Assembly: GCA_002722435.1 (NCBI GenBank)
Contig: PBLX01000020.1
Location: 1-48,749 of the forward strand
Length of the DNA stretch: 48,749 nt
Source of the DNA: Legionellales bacterium
GTDB lineage: Bacteria > Pseudomonadota > Gammaproteobacteria > Comchoanobacterales > Comchoanobacteraceae
Direction of reading: 5' to 3'
The notes under the pieces are model-generated. The model had not been told where the DNA came from and searched no databases. It worked only from the letters and a program-made list of their open reading frames with translations. The position numbers and the translations under genes are program-made. This document shows, in pieces, positions 27,731 through 37,484 of this stretch (position 1 is the first letter of the stretch; every line of letters starts with the position of its first letter).

Positions 27731-28929
27731 ATGTTCAAATCTCCCAGATTGAAATAATCTTTGCCTGCTTTAATATTTGTCTTGTAAAAACCAAGTCGAT
27801 TATTTGAAAATAGATCTTTCATTTCCGCAATTAAATCTCTTTCATCATTTGCTACATCAATTACAACTTCATCATGAACTATGTGCGATACAAAAGATTT
27901 TTTTCCTATTAGAAGCTTATCTATTTGTACAGCGCGATCATTGACTAAATCTGCAGTAGTGCTCTGTACAATATAATTTAATGCCTTGTCTTTGTCAACA
28001 AGTATTTTTCTTCCAAACGGTGTATCAATCATTCCTGAATTATAATATTCAGATAAGATTTTATTTCTGTCGTATATGGAACCCTCGATGATGTTTGAAT
28101 TTGGATTATAAAGCCAACCAAAAAAAGTTGTCTTTGCGGACTCGCGTTCTGTGATTCCCAAATCTTTTAGGACATGCTCCATATTCCATTCATGGACATC
28201 ATAACTCGGCTGCTCTATACCAAGAAGTGACATCGTGGTTCGAACTTCAGCGCCGTTATAGTCTAAGGACACAAACCAATCGTTTTGTGGCTTTACAAGC
28301 GCTCTAAAGTCCTTCTTCATTGTGAGAATTGGAAAGGAACCAGGATGCGTTGACAAGCGACCAGTTCTTGTTCCAAAGATGTTATAATCAATAAATTTAC
28401 TACCCTGCAATATTTTTTGAGCGCCGACGCGGTTTTGTGAACTAACGAAAAGATTTCTGCAATTTTGATTGTTAACGTTCAACTGCTGATATCTAATTTT
28501 ATATAGCAGTCTCTCAACATCTACAAGATGCTGGTAATGTTTTGGTTCGTCGTAGTTTTCATAAACATGTTCAGTAATCTTGTTTTTGGTTTCCAAAAAT
28601 GAAACTAAAAAATCATGTGGTACCAAATCAAAAAAGCAGTGTTCTCTAAAATTAATTTTAGCAATTTGAAATGCCTTCTTAAAGGCTGTCATTTTTGCTT
28701 GGCCCTTTTTTAATTCGTCAATAAGATGTTCCGGACAACATTCTAACAAATTTTTGCCCTCGTTATAAAACCACAAAAATTTAATGTCAGTCTCTTTAAG
28801 TGAACCGGAGTATTTCCATGTCTTATAACCTGACATAATATTAGGAAAGTGTTCTTCTTCAAAAACAAGTTTCCCATCAAAATATAACCCAATACACTCT
28901 TCTTTGTCATCGAGAGCTTGAAAGTACAC
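27727..28929 (-). CDS. Compact family A DNA polymerase (PolA-like)
   Basis: The start is GTG 28929, with GGAG upstream. The 400-residue protein has the polymerase core of family A: FGTRTGRLSTHPGSFPILTM near 187, motif A SLDYNGAEVRTTMSLLG near 218, motif B AKTTFFGWLYNPNS near 255 with the fingers lysine, TPFGRKILVD with ALNYIVQSTTADLVNDRA near 310, and motif C HDEVVID near 353. It is much shorter than E. coli Pol I. The N-terminal 130 residues do not show 3'-5' exonuclease motifs. It may be a repair or gap-filling enzyme beside the phage DnaE, or the main replicase. It overlaps the FtsZ-like gene by four bases. Confidence 0.9.
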   Translation of the reverse strand: MYFQALDDKEECIGLYFDGKLVFEEEHFPNIMSGYKTWKYSGSLKETDIKFLWFYNEGKNLLECCPEHLIDELKKGQAKMTAFKKAFQIAKINFREHCFFDLVPHDFLVSFLETKNKITEHVYENYDEPKHYQHLVDVERLLYKIRYQQLNVNNQNCRNLFVSSQNRVGAQKILQGSKFIDYNIFGTRTGRLSTHPGSFPILTMKKDFRALVKPQNDWFVSLDYNGAEVRTTMSLLGIEQPSYDVHEWNMEHVLKDLGITERESAKTTFFGWLYNPNSNIIEGSIYDRNKILSEYYNSGMIDTPFGRKILVDKDKALNYIVQSTTADLVNDRAVQIDKLLIGKKSFVSHIVHDEVVIDVANDERDLIAEMKDLFSNNRLGFYKTNIKAGKDYFNLGDLNI

Positions 28930-30122
28930 TATTTCTCCAAAATTTTGACTCGTTCTTTATGATAACTTAAAGATCCACGATAGTCAAATGTTTTGTTCAC
29001 AATAATCTCAAAAGAGTGTAAAGCTCTGTTTAATCCAGAGTAACTAAGCTCTATTGTATTGTCAATTAAACTTAACATTTCTTGTTCTGTAAAGTGCGAT
29101 TCCTCTTCCGCAAACCTTATTTTGCAATATAGTTTTAGAAAATACGCGTCGTTATAGATACGTGTAAATTCTTCATACGTATAATCGATGGGACGAACAA
29201 TAACTTGCTTTGTGCGGTCAGGAGTAATTTTAGTTTCAGAGTGATATCGTTTAACTTTTAAATCCATGTACATTCTAAACAAAATAGCTTTAAATTTTTC
29301 TAGGTAATCATCGTGAGCTGGCAAATAACCTGCGGACAAAACACTATCAGTTGTTCTTATCCCATATGGTTCTGCATATTTAAGCATTTCTGCTGAAGCA
29401 ATGTCTGCCACTAATACATCAGGGTTGTTTTTATCAATTGTAAAGCCATAACTTTCACAAGCATTAACATAAAAATTCCAATTTTTGTTTTCAACAAATT
29501 TCTTGATTTTTACAGTATCATCGGAAGGTTTAAGTTCTGAAACTTTAATAGCCAAGCCGGAACAAAAGATTGGACACAACCTACTTTTGACAAAGGCTGG
29601 TAACGTAAATGGCTGTTTTTTTGTTGCCTCAATAATAGAAGGGAACACTCTTGCTACAAAATGCTCAAAGTCAGCAAATTTTATATTTTTCTTTTTTACA
29701 ATTTTTTTAAAAGCCGAGACGTATGAATTGATGTGATCGCTATAGGCTTTGGTATGCGAAACATATCCTTTATACGCCTTGAGATGAGTTAAAAATTCTT
29801 CAGAATTTGAAATTTCGTTAAGCATAGCTTTTTTTTGAAAGTTTTTAGATAAAGCATCGAAGGCATCTGAAACAAAATTCATGGCTTTTAAGCCGTTTGG
29901 GTTCGCAGCACTTTTTATATTTTTGAGAGGGATAGTTGTGTCAGCGACAACAATTGGCAAGTATAGTCTATTTACTCGGCCATAAAGCGCTTTTTCAGCA
30001 AATGTAAAATCTACCAATGCCGTCGATGTGTTGGAGCGCATGAGTTTCAAATCATAAATTAGTTTTTTTTCAAAAAGGTTTTTTGTTGATTCATCATTGT
30101 TTTTTCTATAAAATCTTGACAT
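28929..30122 (-). CDS. Unrecognised 397-residue protein at the virion/replication border
   Basis: The product is Lys-rich and mostly helical. Segments such as KAMNFVSDAFDALSKNFQKK and EYLEKFKAILFRMYMDLKV-like helices stand out, with a repeated pattern of Phe and Tyr in helices and a Cys pair at CPIFC near 183. No catalytic motif, signal peptide or membrane span is visible. The start ATG overlaps the stop of the large hub-like gene by one base, and its own stop overlaps the polymerase start. It could be a virion protein or a replication accessory factor; position does not decide. Confidence 0.65.
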   Translation of the reverse strand: MSRFYRKNNDESTKNLFEKKLIYDLKLMRSNTSTALVDFTFAEKALYGRVNRLYLPIVVADTTIPLKNIKSAANPNGLKAMNFVSDAFDALSKNFQKKAMLNEISNSEEFLTHLKAYKGYVSHTKAYSDHINSYVSAFKKIVKKKNIKFADFEHFVARVFPSIIEATKKQPFTLPAFVKSRLCPIFCSGLAIKVSELKPSDDTVKIKKFVENKNWNFYVNACESYGFTIDKNNPDVLVADIASAEMLKYAEPYGIRTTDSVLSAGYLPAHDDYLEKFKAILFRMYMDLKVKRYHSETKITPDRTKQVIVRPIDYTYEEFTRIYNDAYFLKLYCKIRFAEEESHFTEQEMLSLIDNTIELSYSGLNRALHSFEIIVNKTFDYRGSLSYHKERVKILEK

Positions 30123-33100
30123 TAACTGGGCTCCTGTGTTGGGTTACTTCCTTCGACAAAAAGTTTTTTCATACGATCAGACATTTCACTTAAAGTTGAA
30201 TTTGGCATCCCCATGCTCTCCATCATTGCTTTAAAAAAGCTTGGTGATTCAACTGCTGAAGCACGATTATTTTGTACAGTTTCTGAGTCAGAACCGGCAG
30301 AATTATCTTTTGTTGATTTACATTTATTAGTTTTTTTCTTCGAGGGGCTTTTTTTACTTGGACTGTTGTATTGTCCTCCTATACCATTTGTCCAATAAGC
30401 AATGAACGATGTATCAAATTGACCGGGAGAAAAGGTATGTTCTACCTTCGTTATGTCGTAGTATCCTCCAATACCTAATTCTGTTAGGTTTTTAAAGTCA
30501 CCACCGATTTGTTCTAAAAATTCACGATCTATATTCGGAGCCCAACCGGCTGGGTCAACATAGATTTTAGCTCCGGGAAAAACATTAAAATTTGCGTATG
30601 TCTGTACGTCGACGTTATAAACTTCAATTAATTGTTTAAGACCATTGTATCCGGATGCTTCAAATCTTGCCTCTTTCAAAAAAGGTCTTTTATCTCTGTT
30701 TAGCTTGATTGTTTTAATTATACCGCGATCCTTTCCAATAATATAGTGGTGACAACCTCTGGCACTATCTTCGCTTTTTATTCCTTTGTATCGGTCTATT
30801 GCACTAGTGCGCGAAGCATAAAAAATCAAATAATGATATTGATTACGGGTTGTTGAATTGTCTAACAAGTCATTATTTCCTAAACCAGCAGCTTGTAAAA
30901 TTGGTTGTTTGGAGTACATGTTAATAGGGATTCGATCGACTACTGGAATATCGCCGGGATTAACATTAGCAGATTTTTTATCACGCAATCCTTTAAGGGC
31001 TTTGTTCCTAGAGTTTATAAGCATCTCAGTTAAGTCGTCATGCTGCTCAGCCGTATTATAGCACAATGCTTCAGTTCTGTTTATCATGACTCTGTGCTTG
31101 ACTTCTCCGCCCCAACATTTGTTAGTGTTTACAAAATTTGAAACCATGTTTTGCAAAACTTTTTTGATAAAATCCGCCAATGGAAAAGTGGCACGATCAT
31201 TTTTTGTAACCTCTCCAGCAATGAACTCTTGAAAATATTTTACTGTAATCGGTATATCACCTAAATTAATAATTGCAACGTTTTGAGGATTTGCTGGATC
31301 TGCTATTTCCATTGGACCCAGAACAACTCTAAATTTTTTGAAATTTGCTTGTGCTTCTTTGTAGGATTTTATAAAATTATTGAGCTGTGTAGTGAACTCT
31401 TCTTTTGCCATGCCGGTGGCCACTTGGTTGACTTGTTCAGAGGTCAGCTGGCCGCTTGTGGCCGAGTCATCAGCCTTCATTGCCTCTAATGCGCCAATTT
31501 CTTCAGCCTGTTTTTGAATATATGCCTCTAATGAATTATGTAAATCTTCGGCTTCTGGTTTTAAAGCGTATTCAACATTCTCTAAAGCGGTGTCGATTAG
31601 GTCGCATAAGTAGAAATAGGGTAAATTAGCATTCGCAATTGAAACTGCTGCTCCATCACTACCTTTTAAAATAATTTTAGCAACTTCATCAGCCTTTGCT
31701 TGTGTCGCTTCTTTTTGAAGCTCTTCTTCAATTTCTTGTGCACGGGCCTCAGAGTTATTTGGGTTAGAAGTGTCAACTGGTGGTTTGAAACAGGAGTCGA
31801 TATCGGCGGATGGTCCGAGTGTATTAAATTCTGAAGCCGCCTTGGGATCAATTTTGATGTAATTTATCAACTGTTTATCAGCCATTCTTGAAATAAGGCG
31901 AGACATATGTAATCTATTTCTGCCTTTTCTGAGCTTTACATTAGCTTCTTTCATCTGCTTTGCTAATTCTATATCACATGAGTGATTCGCAACCTGATTA
32001 TAAATCTTGTCCATAAAATTATCTTTTGCATTACCAAATATGTCATATATCGACGAGTTGTAGTTATCTGCTATAAACGGAACATAATGAATTACAAAAC
32101 TGAGACTTCCATCTTCATTAAAATTAAATTCATGCGTAACAGGGGTCATCTGCACAGTTACAGTGTTTCTCTTTATAGCTTGCAAAAGTGTTGTATTTCC
32201 TGCAACTACTTTCGCCGGTGGTCTAATGCCAATTTTTGCTTTAATAGCGAAATCTAATCTGTTGAGATCGTCATCTGTGGTATTTGCTTTTGACATTTCT
32301 AACATTTCGCGTGAGTGTCTATTCATTTTAGAATCACCATCATCATTAGTCGTGATTGATTTGAGTGCCAAATCAATATACCGATATGGGCTGCCGCTGG
32401 GAGAATTTTGCCTTCTTTTAAATAATTCTTCCAAACTGGCGCAATAAATTTCAAGCTTGCCTCTTAAATCTTTTTTAGCGGCAAACGGGTCAGTTCCAAT
32501 AAATGACAAATTAAAACTTTTAATTCCTACGCCTGAATTTCTTTTTTTCTTGTTAGAAAGAAGTGACATTAAATCAGTTTCACTGACACCACCGCCGTCA
32601 CCAGATCGGGTAGCCGTTCCAATTTCTTTCGAATTTGTAAGCACGGTATCAAATTTAATTTCAGTGTTTACATTCTCGCCTGTATCCTGATCATAAAATG
32701 ATTTAAAGAATCTTAACTCTGGTTGCAAGGAAGCAATATCCTCTGATTTCATGTTAAAATACGCTTCTGTATCTGGGTAAAGCAGCAATTTGTTAATAAA
32801 ATTAAACGGATCATCGTGTACCATAATGGAAGCATTTGATGGTCGATCATTTTTTTGCATTGAATCGCCGTAATAAGGCACTTTTTTAAATTTGCTTAAT
32901 GTATTTTTCTTGTTGTTTATTACTCTGGGCATAAAAGAGAGTATAAAACATTGTTCTTTAAATGTTACAGAGTCAGCCTTTGCTGTGCCTCTCTGCTTAG
33001 CCTCTTCTGCTTTATCTATGTCTGCTTGCGCCTGATCTGCACGGTCGGCATATGCATTTAACATCTCTTGTTCCGGCTGTGCAGATGAATATAATCCGGA

Positions 33101-33523
33101 TTGAATTGGATCTTCACCTGACGGATTATTGGCTATTGAGCTTTCTCCGTCTTTGTACGCCAAAACAAGTTTATTAATAATATTATTAGCGGCCTGCATT
33201 AAATTCGGTGTTGCTAAATTTTTAATTTCGGAGGCGTTATCAAGGGTTGCATTTTCAAATTTATTAACAAACAAATCGTCGTACACCGTTGCAACTTCTT
33301 GAAAGTTCGTACTATTACGGCAGTAGTCTATCCAAGAATCAAGATCTGTATGCAGGTACTCTTCTGTACCAGAGTCATCATACATTGGAGGGCGCGAATC
33401 GACGACTCGATTTGCATATATTTCTTCAAGTGCTGATCTTAAATTACTTGAAGCATCACTTAGGTGTTTTTCGGTAATATCGTCGCCATCGACATTCATT
33501 AATGAATAATTTACACCACTCAT
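30122..33523 (-). CDS. Very large baseplate hub-like structural protein
   Basis: The 1133-residue protein has a long N-terminal helical region, a middle part with VGIKSFNLSFIGTDPFAAKK near 340 that looks like tail-hub beta structure, and a C-terminal domain with NFNVFPGAKIYVDPAGW and GGYYDITKVEHTFSPGQF near 1040, the pattern found in hub/spike D proteins of contractile tails. A Lys/Ser-rich tail follows. Its place next to the gp53-like wedge protein and the tape-measure cluster supports a baseplate hub or spike platform. T4 gp27 is far shorter, so this is an expanded or fused form. AGGAGTTTAAT precedes the ATG. Confidence 0.7.
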   Translation of the reverse strand: MSGVNYSLMNVDGDDITEKHLSDASSNLRSALEEIYANRVVDSRPPMYDDSGTEEYLHTDLDSWIDYCRNSTNFQEVATVYDDLFVNKFENATLDNASEIKNLATPNLMQAANNIINKLVLAYKDGESSIANNPSGEDPIQSGLYSSAQPEQEMLNAYADRADQAQADIDKAEEAKQRGTAKADSVTFKEQCFILSFMPRVINNKKNTLSKFKKVPYYGDSMQKNDRPSNASIMVHDDPFNFINKLLLYPDTEAYFNMKSEDIASLQPELRFFKSFYDQDTGENVNTEIKFDTVLTNSKEIGTATRSGDGGGVSETDLMSLLSNKKKRNSGVGIKSFNLSFIGTDPFAAKKDLRGKLEIYCASLEELFKRRQNSPSGSPYRYIDLALKSITTNDDGDSKMNRHSREMLEMSKANTTDDDLNRLDFAIKAKIGIRPPAKVVAGNTTLLQAIKRNTVTVQMTPVTHEFNFNEDGSLSFVIHYVPFIADNYNSSIYDIFGNAKDNFMDKIYNQVANHSCDIELAKQMKEANVKLRKGRNRLHMSRLISRMADKQLINYIKIDPKAASEFNTLGPSADIDSCFKPPVDTSNPNNSEARAQEIEEELQKEATQAKADEVAKIILKGSDGAAVSIANANLPYFYLCDLIDTALENVEYALKPEAEDLHNSLEAYIQKQAEEIGALEAMKADDSATSGQLTSEQVNQVATGMAKEEFTTQLNNFIKSYKEAQANFKKFRVVLGPMEIADPANPQNVAIINLGDIPITVKYFQEFIAGEVTKNDRATFPLADFIKKVLQNMVSNFVNTNKCWGGEVKHRVMINRTEALCYNTAEQHDDLTEMLINSRNKALKGLRDKKSANVNPGDIPVVDRIPINMYSKQPILQAAGLGNNDLLDNSTTRNQYHYLIFYASRTSAIDRYKGIKSEDSARGCHHYIIGKDRGIIKTIKLNRDKRPFLKEARFEASGYNGLKQLIEVYNVDVQTYANFNVFPGAKIYVDPAGWAPNIDREFLEQIGGDFKNLTELGIGGYYDITKVEHTFSPGQFDTSFIAYWTNGIGGQYNSPSKKSPSKKKTNKCKSTKDNSAGSDSETVQNNRASAVESPSFFKAMMESMGMPNSTLSEMSDRMKKLFVEGSNPTQEPS

Positions 33524-33524
33524 A

Positions 33525-33857
33525 TTAAACTCCTAATATTTGTAAAGCTTTACGAAGATCTACCGGTATTTCAATTAAATCACCATTTTTTAAATCACCC
33601 TCAATAGCCACCCCGTTATACCAAGCTATAACCCACCAATAACGTACATCTCCATAATATTGATAGGACAAATTAGAGAGTCTATTTCCATATGACCAAA
33701 TGTGAGAATCAGTGACAATTTCTAAACGATCTGAAATTGTTGGATTTCTTAGTATGGGCGTTTCATAGTGAGTAACTGACTTGAGATCTCTATTTTTTGT
33801 CAGATATGTATAATAATCGTCGTCGTTAAAGAATTTTTTTACTTTATTATATCTCAT
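33525..33857 (-). CDS. Baseplate wedge protein, T4 gp53/LysM-like
   Basis: The 110-residue protein contains DRLEIVTDSHIWSYGNRLSN then LSYQYYGDVRYWWVIAWYNG, a LysM-like core as in T4 gp53, and a closing segment LKNGDLIEIPVDLRKAL. The family links the wedge around the hub. Its length is shorter than T4 gp53 (about 196). Its position between the tube-junction and hub genes fits. CGGAGTAATATTTT precedes ATG 33857. Confidence 0.8.
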   Translation of the reverse strand: MRYNKVKKFFNDDDYYTYLTKNRDLKSVTHYETPILRNPTISDRLEIVTDSHIWSYGNRLSNLSYQYYGDVRYWWVIAWYNGVAIEGDLKNGDLIEIPVDLRKALQILGV

Positions 33858-33863
33858 AAAATA

Positions 33864-34862
33864 TTACTCCGAGTCGAGATAGCTTTGTGCTTCGTCTGCT
33901 AATGCAGCATCGAAATCGTTGGCTTTCCCTTTCTTCAATTTTCTATCATATCTGTTTATAGCGCGTTGGGCACGTCGGCCGCCTAAAGCACCATTAAACC
34001 TGGCTGCAGCAATATCTTCTGCTGCTTGCTGATCTGCTTGCAGTTGAAGTCTTTTTTCATATGTAGCGCGATTGTTTACTTTTTCTTTTGCAGATGGCGG
34101 CTTGAGAGTAACGTCGAATGGAAGTCCTGGGTTTATCGCATTTCCTTCAAGATCATAACCATTTGTTTTTTCGTGAATAACGGCAAAATCTATATTTACA
34201 CTAAAATTTTGCGGCAGAACAACATTTGGACCGACTTCAAAAATTGATGTCTGTTTAAAATCTGTGTTAAACGACAAATTGTTAATTGCTGCTAAAACAC
34301 CACCATCAGCATCAGGATTACCGTTAGAACGGTATCTACCAAAAAATCTTCGTCTTGTCATATCTTCATCTGACGCATCGCCGGAAGACATGCCACCAAA
34401 AGCCTCTATGCGTCTTGTATTTGAGGCCAGCAAGTTCATAACTTTAATTCTAACCAAAGGAGACTGAGTGATTAGGTATTGGCCCCCTGTATCTTCATAT
34501 GTAGGGTAAACCATTTGTGCCATTTTTTGTATTCTTCCCATATTTTCATAGGCTTCTTGTTCAGAAGATGCAGGCACATCAAATGCAAATTGAACAGTTC
34601 TTCTAGTGTTTGCATACGTATAAATCGGATCTGTTCTACCGTAAACAACTTCATTTCTCCAATTACTGTTAAAATTTTCTGAATATCGGGTCACGAAGGC
34701 TTTGAAAAATACTTCTCTTCCAGAGGCTATGTGCTGAAACGAAATTACAAATTTTCCACCGTTTGCTAGCGCATCAGAACCATCAACAATAGTTGGGAAT
34801 CTTTCACTGGCGCCATACTTTGACTGCCAAAAGAAATTAGTGTCGTCTGAATTATCGGCCAC
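33864..34862 (-). CDS. Tail-tube/baseplate junction protein (gp48/gp54-like by position)
   Basis: The start is GTG 34862, with GGGAGG upstream. The 332-residue protein has VFFKAFVTRYSENFNSNWRN near 50 and IYTYANTRRTVQFAFDVPAS near 82, beta-rich segments like those of proteins that cap the tube at the baseplate, then a helix with MGRIQKMAQMVYPTY. The C-terminal 90 residues are charged and helical. I infer the junction role from these segments and from gene order (tape measure, this gene, gp53-like). A different baseplate protein remains possible. Confidence 0.6.
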   Translation of the reverse strand: MADNSDDTNFFWQSKYGASERFPTIVDGSDALANGGKFVISFQHIASGREVFFKAFVTRYSENFNSNWRNEVVYGRTDPIYTYANTRRTVQFAFDVPASSEQEAYENMGRIQKMAQMVYPTYEDTGGQYLITQSPLVRIKVMNLLASNTRRIEAFGGMSSGDASDEDMTRRRFFGRYRSNGNPDADGGVLAAINNLSFNTDFKQTSIFEVGPNVVLPQNFSVNIDFAVIHEKTNGYDLEGNAINPGLPFDVTLKPPSAKEKVNNRATYEKRLQLQADQQAAEDIAAARFNGALGGRRAQRAINRYDRKLKKGKANDFDAALADEAQSYLDSE

Positions 34863-34879
34863 TTGTTGCCTCCCTCATT

Positions 34880-37426
34880 TTACAAGACTGCCTCTTTTAC
34901 AACACCGCCCAGTAAATTAATTACCTTCTTATCAATTTCTTTACCGTCTAGATTCAAAGATATATTTATAACTTGCGCTTGTCCATTAGCATCGGCTGCT
35001 GTTGGATCCATCATTTCGCGCGCGGCGCCCAAGAACGAATCAAACAGTCCGGGTCCAGCTGTGGCAGTTTGTAGCTCGCCCGCAACCTGCGCTGTATCGC
35101 CCACAAACAGGTTCTTGATGCTGTCTGGCACCATGTCAAGGGCAGGCTGTATAATCTCCATTAAAAGAGTTCCTATGGTTGTCCACGGGTTTAAAAACGC
35201 TTCAATTAGTGACTTCGCTGCTTCCATAAGTAAACCTACACCACCTTTGATAGGGTCAGTCAAGCTTGTCAGCATGTTCATGCCTATATCCATCATAACT
35301 TTAGATGGCGATGATATACCTAAAAATCCCTTGACGCCATCAATGGCCTCATCAAAACCATATTCAAGAGTTTCGCCAAGAAAACCAAAATCTAATTCTT
35401 CCCATGCTTCGTTAAAACCTATACCCAGCGAGTTGGTCATACTTGAAACTTTATCAAGAAGCCCGAAGGTCATATAATCAACCGCTTCTGCAGCACCTTT
35501 TCCAAGACCACCGATTCCAGCTAAAAATGCATCAGTTGCATCACTACCAGCGGTTCCCATTGCCTTCTTTATGCCTTTACCCGACTCAAAAATCATATTT
35601 CCTATTGATGCAACCGCTGTAGCACTAGAACCTAAAACCTTTGTCACACCTGAACCGATTGGACCTAAACGTGTCAAAACACCGGCAATTCTTCCGGGGA
35701 CGCCGGCGACTGTTCTACCAACTGTGGCGGTGGCTCTTCCAAGCGAGCCCATAATGGTTCTTGTTCTACCGATGGCCGACTTACCAATATTCACAACTTT
35801 TGTAAATCCATTTTTAAATGCGTCTTTAAATCCTGTAACGCCTCTTTTGCCCGATTCAAAAGCACCCTTCATTAAAGTTCTAAATTTGCCACCTTCGCCA
35901 AAATACGCCCCAATGGCCTTAAAAGCACCAAGAACTTTGCCGGGTGCCGCTATTATAAGCAATATTGCGCTTTGAATGGCGTCGAGTATTCCTTTAAACT
36001 TATCGAATATATTTGAGGCGCCCTCGACGGATCCTAAGCCGGCAGCAACTATATCTGGTGTCATCTTAGCAATCGCTTGTTGTGCTCTATTCGCGGCTTG
36101 AGCCATGGCGTAAAATTTACCTGATACATCATCAGTAACATTCATAGCCTTGTCTGCCAAAATTCCGTACGCTGGCTCTAATGCAAGGGCAAAGTTTGCT
36201 GCTAGTTCTGTTTGCGAGCGAATAAGTGTCGCGGAATCCTCAAGACTCTTAATTTGATTGCCTGCGGCGTCTGCAGCAGATTCTGATGTATCCTCTAGCG
36301 CGCTAAGATCGCCAGACATTGCTTTTGTGAAATCGGCCACACTCATGTCTAATTGACCAGCCATGAACATTTTCTGTTTCCGACTCATAGTGTCTAGGGA
36401 CTGACCAGAAGACTCGATTGCATCACGAATTATTTTAAATCTTTCGGCAGGATCGTCTTCCATCATTAAAGACATGGAATCAACAAAGTTGCCTCCCAAT
36501 GCAGCATTTAAACTACCAGCGGCCTCTGCGGCGCCTTCAAATGTATCAAACTTATCGGTCATTTGAATTAACTTGCCCATTTCAAGACCTGTAATCTTTT
36601 GAATGCGAGCCATTTCTTTAAATGATGTCACACCAGTATCACCCAACTGGGCTAATTTTTCCTCTGCACCTGCAAAATCATCCATTAGCTCTGTGACTGG
36701 CACTTGAAGAGCTAAAGCTGTTTTGCGCATGTCCCTCATGTTATCGGCAGCTTCGGCGCTAGACATTCCCAATGCCTTCATACCAATTTGTATGTTTTTG
36801 GTATATTGCTCGTTGGAAACTCCAACCTCATTAAATAAAGCTGCATCCCGCATCAAAGATTTTTGTTGTTCTTTGCTGACCATAGTGAAGTCAGTTACGC
36901 CAGAAACCAAGGCCTTCGTGGCCTGTGTCATATCTTCGTATGCGTCTTCTCCGAGTGATAACCTTAATTGATCTCCCAGCTTGATAGCATCTCTTGATAA
37001 TTCTCTAGAGGCTGCGCCTGTTCTTTCTAATTCTCTTGATAAACTTTGAACGTCATTAATTCTACTCGACAGCCCAATAAATGCTTTTTTACCCTTATCA
37101 AGCGCTTCGTTTAATTCTAATTGGTTTTGTCGAGTTTTTAGAAGCTCGTCCTGAGTGCGCTTATATTCCTCGTTAAGCTTTGTTTGGACCCTAACCAGTT
37201 CATCCGCAACTTCTTGATATTCTGCAGTGCCTTCTGTAAGGTCTTCCTGATCTTCAATCAGAGCGGCAATTTCATCTCTTAGTTCTTTTATATTTTCATT
37301 TGCTTCTTCAACATCAGCTGCACTAACGTTGACATCAACAGTTTCTGTTGTTTTGCCAGCGTCACGGCTGCGCTGAGCCTCAGCCAGCAAATCCTTAATG
37401 TCATTTAAGGTACTTTCTACACTCAC
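34880..37426 (-). CDS. Tail tape measure protein
   Basis: The start is GTG 37426 with AAAGGA upstream. The 848-residue protein has an N-terminal coiled coil (residues about 50-140, Glu/Lys/Leu-rich), a central helical region with many Ala, Gly and Met, and a hydrophobic stretch near 480-500 (AILLIIAAPGKVLGAFKAIG), typical of tape measure proteins that set tail length and later reach the host membrane. The ACTATTTA motif and a terminator lie directly upstream. The location right after the two-frame chaperone pair is the classical order. Confidence 0.88.
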   Translation of the reverse strand: MSVESTLNDIKDLLAEAQRSRDAGKTTETVDVNVSAADVEEANENIKELRDEIAALIEDQEDLTEGTAEYQEVADELVRVQTKLNEEYKRTQDELLKTRQNQLELNEALDKGKKAFIGLSSRINDVQSLSRELERTGAASRELSRDAIKLGDQLRLSLGEDAYEDMTQATKALVSGVTDFTMVSKEQQKSLMRDAALFNEVGVSNEQYTKNIQIGMKALGMSSAEAADNMRDMRKTALALQVPVTELMDDFAGAEEKLAQLGDTGVTSFKEMARIQKITGLEMGKLIQMTDKFDTFEGAAEAAGSLNAALGGNFVDSMSLMMEDDPAERFKIIRDAIESSGQSLDTMSRKQKMFMAGQLDMSVADFTKAMSGDLSALEDTSESAADAAGNQIKSLEDSATLIRSQTELAANFALALEPAYGILADKAMNVTDDVSGKFYAMAQAANRAQQAIAKMTPDIVAAGLGSVEGASNIFDKFKGILDAIQSAILLIIAAPGKVLGAFKAIGAYFGEGGKFRTLMKGAFESGKRGVTGFKDAFKNGFTKVVNIGKSAIGRTRTIMGSLGRATATVGRTVAGVPGRIAGVLTRLGPIGSGVTKVLGSSATAVASIGNMIFESGKGIKKAMGTAGSDATDAFLAGIGGLGKGAAEAVDYMTFGLLDKVSSMTNSLGIGFNEAWEELDFGFLGETLEYGFDEAIDGVKGFLGISSPSKVMMDIGMNMLTSLTDPIKGGVGLLMEAAKSLIEAFLNPWTTIGTLLMEIIQPALDMVPDSIKNLFVGDTAQVAGELQTATAGPGLFDSFLGAAREMMDPTAADANGQAQVINISLNLDGKEIDKKVINLLGGVVKEAVL

Positions 37427-37447
37427 GGTGATTGATATCCTTTATTA

Positions 37448-37455
37448 TAAATAGT
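37448..37455 (-). promoter_or_regulatory. ACTATTTA late-type motif before the tape measure gene
   Basis: The coding strand reads TTTTACTATTTATAATAAAGG, directly after a terminator and 21 bases before GTG 37426. Confidence 0.55.
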
Positions 37456-37479
37456 AAAAGCCCAAAAAGATGGGCTTTT
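37456..37479 (-). terminator. Terminator before the tape measure gene
   Basis: On the minus strand AAAAGCCCA, a short loop, TGGGCTTTT: a 9-bp stem followed at once by the late-type motif. The U-run is short (four). Confidence 0.7.
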
Positions 37480-37484
37480 GTTAA

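Noticed and set aside
34863-35975. Plus-strand frames of 134-204 residues opposite the tape measure gene
   Set aside because: Antisense to a well-supported coding region, with Pro/Ser/Thr-rich translations typical of the reverse frame of Ala/Gly-rich proteins, and no RBS.
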